Assembly: GCA_036502295.1 (NCBI GenBank)
Contig: DASXYU010000023.1
Coordinates: 1-32,313, forward strand
Direction: 5' to 3'
Origin: DASXYU01 sp036502295
GTDB taxonomy: Bacteria; Actinomycetota; Actinomycetes; Mycobacteriales; Jatrophihabitantaceae
DNA: 32,313 bases
Part shown: one piece after another, positions 30,429-32,313 of the stretch
How the letters are laid out: each line of letters begins with the position of its first letter
Numbering within the stretch: position 1 is the stretch's first letter
The notes under the pieces: model-generated
The model's input: the letters and a program-made list of their open reading frames with translations, nothing else
What the model was told of the DNA's origin: nothing
Database searches by the model: none
Position numbers and translations under genes: made by a program

Positions 30429-31118
30429 GTGATTCAGCTCGACAACGTCACCAAGACGTACCCCACTGGTGCACGTCCCGCCCTTGAGACGGTCTCCTTC
30501 GATATCGAAAAGGGAGACTTCGTCTTTCTTATCGGGCAATCAGGTTCGGGCAAGACCACGGTCCTCAGGCTGCTGCTGCGCGAGGAGGTCGCCGACATCG
30601 GGCTCGTCCGGGTCAACGGTCAGAATCTCAACCGGATGGCCAAGCGCAAGGTTCCGGCGCTGCGCCGCAAGATCGGCTGCGTCTTCCAGGATTTCCGCCT
30701 ATTGCCGAAGAAGACGGTCTTCGAGAACGTCGCCTTCGCCCTCGAGGTGATCAACAAGTCGCCGCGGCAGATCCGCCGCAGCGTCCCCGAGGTGCTTGAA
30801 CTCGTCGGCCTGCAGGGCAAGGCGCAGCGCATGCCCAACGAACTCAGTGGTGGCGAGCAGCAGCGCGTCGCCATCGCCCGCGCGTTCGTGAACCGACCGC
30901 TGCTGCTTCTCGCGGACGAGCCGACCGGAAACCTCGACCCCGACACCAGCCAGGGGATCATGAACCTGCTTGAGCGGATCAATCGCACAGGCACCACCGT
31001 GGTGATGGCCACGCACGACAACAACATCGTCGACGCGATGCGCCGTCGCGTCATCGAGTTGGAGTACGGCAAGGTCATCCGCGACCAGGCACGCGGTGTC
31101 TACGGAGTGGGCCGCTGA
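30429..31118 (+). CDS. ftsE: Cell division ATP-binding protein FtsE
   Basis: This 229-residue ABC ATPase drives the FtsEX complex, which activates peptidoglycan hydrolases at the division septum. Walker A is GQSGSGKTT, the Q-loop VFQDFRLLPKKTVFENVAF, the signature LSGGEQQR, and Walker B LLLADEPTGNLD; the switch His is in MATHD. The opening IQLDNVTKTYPTGARPALE is typical of FtsE rather than of lipoprotein exporters. GTG 30429 is preceded by a -10 box. The stop overlaps the ftsX start by one base (TGATG). Confidence 0.95.
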   Translation: MIQLDNVTKTYPTGARPALETVSFDIEKGDFVFLIGQSGSGKTTVLRLLLREEVADIGLVRVNGQNLNRMAKRKVPALRRKIGCVFQDFRLLPKKTVFENVAFALEVINKSPRQIRRSVPEVLELVGLQGKAQRMPNELSGGEQQRVAIARAFVNRPLLLLADEPTGNLDPDTSQGIMNLLERINRTGTTVVMATHDNNIVDAMRRRVIELEYGKVIRDQARGVYGVGR

Positions 31119-32086
31119 TGCGAGCCAACTTCGTGCTGACGGGTGTGGCCGCCGGCATCCGGCGCAATGCTGCGATGACGATCGCGCTGGTGCTCAGCAC
31201 CGCGATCGCGCTCACGTTCGTCGGATCGGCGATCCTTGCGAACACTGAGATCACCAAGTTCAAGAAAACCTACGAAGACAAGCTCAACGTCTCGGTCTAC
31301 CTCTGCACGACCACGGCCTACAACTCGCAGCTGGTCAACAACCAGACAGCGCAACAACAGGGCAAGCCGACGCGGCCCGCAACCTGCGCCGAAAACACGA
31401 AGACGGACGCGACGCAGACCCAGGCGATCCGCAAGCAGCTGCTGGCGGATCCGAGCGTCAAGTCCGTGGCCTACGTATCCGAACAAGAGGCGTTCCAGCG
31501 CGCCAAGGATCAGAACACCGCGGACGTCACGAAGTTCTTGCACGTAGGTGACCTGCCCTCGTCCTTCACCGTGAAGCTCAACAACATTGGCAAGGACTAC
31601 AGCGCCTTCGCCACCACCTTCAACCAGGTGCAGGGCATCGACCAGGTGCGCAACCAGGTCGACACCATTAACCGCCTGCTGTCGATCATCGACAGCGCAC
31701 GGTGGTTCTCGCTCATCATCGCGCTGGTCGTCCTCTTCGCCTCCATCCTGCTCATCGCGAACACGATCCAGACGGCGGCGGCGCAGCGAAAGAACGAGAC
31801 CTCGATCATGCGCCTGGTCGGTGCCTCACGCTGGATGACCGAGCTGCCGTTCATGCTCGAGGCGGTCGTCGCCGCCACGATCGGCGGCCTCATCGCCTTC
31901 GCGTTGGTCTGGGTCGGCAAGCACTACGTCCTCGACAGCGTCTTCAAGGTGCCGACACAGAACGGTGTCATCCCGAACCTCAGCATCAACGATGTCGTTG
32001 TCGCAGGTGGCGCGGGGCTCATCGTCGGCGTCGTCCTCTCGGCGATCACGGCCTTCGCCACGCTGCGCCTCTACGTCAGGCTCTGA
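31118..32086 (+). CDS. ftsX: Cell division membrane protein FtsX
   Basis: This 322-residue partner of FtsE has one N-terminal helix (MTIALVLSTAIALTFVGSAIL), an outside domain of about 150 residues and three C-terminal helices (WFSLIIALVVLFASILLIAN, LPFMLEAVVAATIGGLIAFA, VVVAGGAGLIVGVVLSAITA). The outer domain relays ATPase movement to a cell-wall hydrolase. It contains a Gln/Asn/Thr-rich loop between two cysteines (VYLCTTT and PATCAEN) that could be disulphide-linked. Translationally coupled to ftsE. Confidence 0.95.
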   Translation: MRANFVLTGVAAGIRRNAAMTIALVLSTAIALTFVGSAILANTEITKFKKTYEDKLNVSVYLCTTTAYNSQLVNNQTAQQQGKPTRPATCAENTKTDATQTQAIRKQLLADPSVKSVAYVSEQEAFQRAKDQNTADVTKFLHVGDLPSSFTVKLNNIGKDYSAFATTFNQVQGIDQVRNQVDTINRLLSIIDSARWFSLIIALVVLFASILLIANTIQTAAAQRKNETSIMRLVGASRWMTELPFMLEAVVAATIGGLIAFALVWVGKHYVLDSVFKVPTQNGVIPNLSINDVVVAGGAGLIVGVVLSAITAFATLRLYVRL

Positions 32087-32175
32087 CGAGCCTGAACGCT
32101 TCATTCGGCTCGGAGGCCCCGCGCACGAGCGCCGGCTCCGCTTGCCTCAATCGCGTATGAGGTTGTAGCCCTCCG

Positions 32176-32188
32176 TACTCTGGACGGC
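32176..32188 (+). promoter_or_regulatory. Candidate -10 of smpB
   Basis: TACTCT (32176-32181) is followed by seven bases and ATG 32189, again the spacing of a leaderless mRNA. A weak six-bp hairpin (32087-32092 with 32107-32112) just after ftsX may separate the two transcripts. Confidence 0.45.
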
Positions 32189-32313
32189 ATGGCTATCAAG
32201 ACGGTTGCGGCGTCTAGCAACCGCCAGACGGGCCGCAAGATCATCGCGCAGAACAAGAAGGCGCGGCACGACTACTCCATTCTCGACGTGTATGAGTGTG
32301 GGGTCGTTCTCAC
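32189..32313 (+). CDS. smpB: SsrA-binding protein SmpB, N-terminal part (3' end outside window)
   Basis: About 41 residues are visible: MAIKTVAASSNRQTGRKIIA, then QNKKARHDYSILDVYECGVV. The NKKARHDY motif followed by a short beta strand is the start of SmpB, which carries tmRNA to stalled ribosomes. The gene runs off the window edge. The order ftsE-ftsX-smpB is common in actinomycetes. Confidence 0.92.
   Translation, partial: MAIKTVAASSNRQTGRKIIAQNKKARHDYSILDVYECGVVL

Overview
The window is high-GC DNA from an actinomycete (Actinomycetota). Three things point there: a gene order shared with mycobacteria and relatives (O-methyltransferase / sigE / anti-sigma / tatB ... mrp ... DUF1003 / MgtE-N), coenzyme F420 genes (fbiA and a cofE-type ligase), and many genes whose start codon lies 6-8 bases after a TANNNT-type -10 box, as expected for leaderless mRNAs. 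I cannot name the genus from the sequence alone.

Layout. 1-4173 (+) is the end of a cell-surface polysaccharide operon: a GT2 glycosyltransferase cut by the window edge, a DUF2142 membrane protein and two more GT2 enzymes, closed by a strong palindrome. After about 270 bases with no recognisable gene comes manC (-), a GDP-mannose supplier, divergent from an AlkA-type DNA glycosylase (+). 6650-8893 is a TetR repressor plus a 14-TM drug exporter, with a textbook operator over the promoter. 8890-12374 (-) holds a serine hydrolase, a CofE ligase fused to a Nudix domain, fbiA and a DUF4031 protein. 12445-14482 (-) holds an O-methyltransferase and a PLP decarboxylase, divergent from sigE / anti-sigma / tatB (+). 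16010-19364 (-) is a three-gene surface-polysaccharide block (flippase-like membrane protein, extended nitroreductase, polysaccharide pyruvyl transferase) followed by mrp. 20568-22210 (+) is an ECF sigma factor and a membrane-anchored partner. 22287-24207 (-) is DUF1003, an MgtE-N/CBS protein and an upstream regulatory leader. 24393-28042 holds an acyl-CoA dehydrogenase (+), then an MFS protein and a GT87 mannosyltransferase (-). 28132 to the end (+) is prfB, an AbiEi/nuclease-like gene, ftsE, ftsX and the start of smpB.

The least ordinary features are: (1) a candidate proline-containing leader peptide whose stop codon sits at the base of a hairpin that hides the ribosome binding site and start codon of the MgtE-N/CBS gene; (2) three copies of a long palindrome with a constant 16-nt spacer, two of which supply the C-terminus and stop codon of unrelated genes, and two of which bracket the AbiEi/nuclease-like gene between prfB and ftsE; (3) a second, shorter palindromic element found three times around 12.3-13.5 kb, twice as an in-frame insertion inside a protein; and (4) the CofE-Nudix fusion in place of the usual CofE-nitroreductase FbiB.
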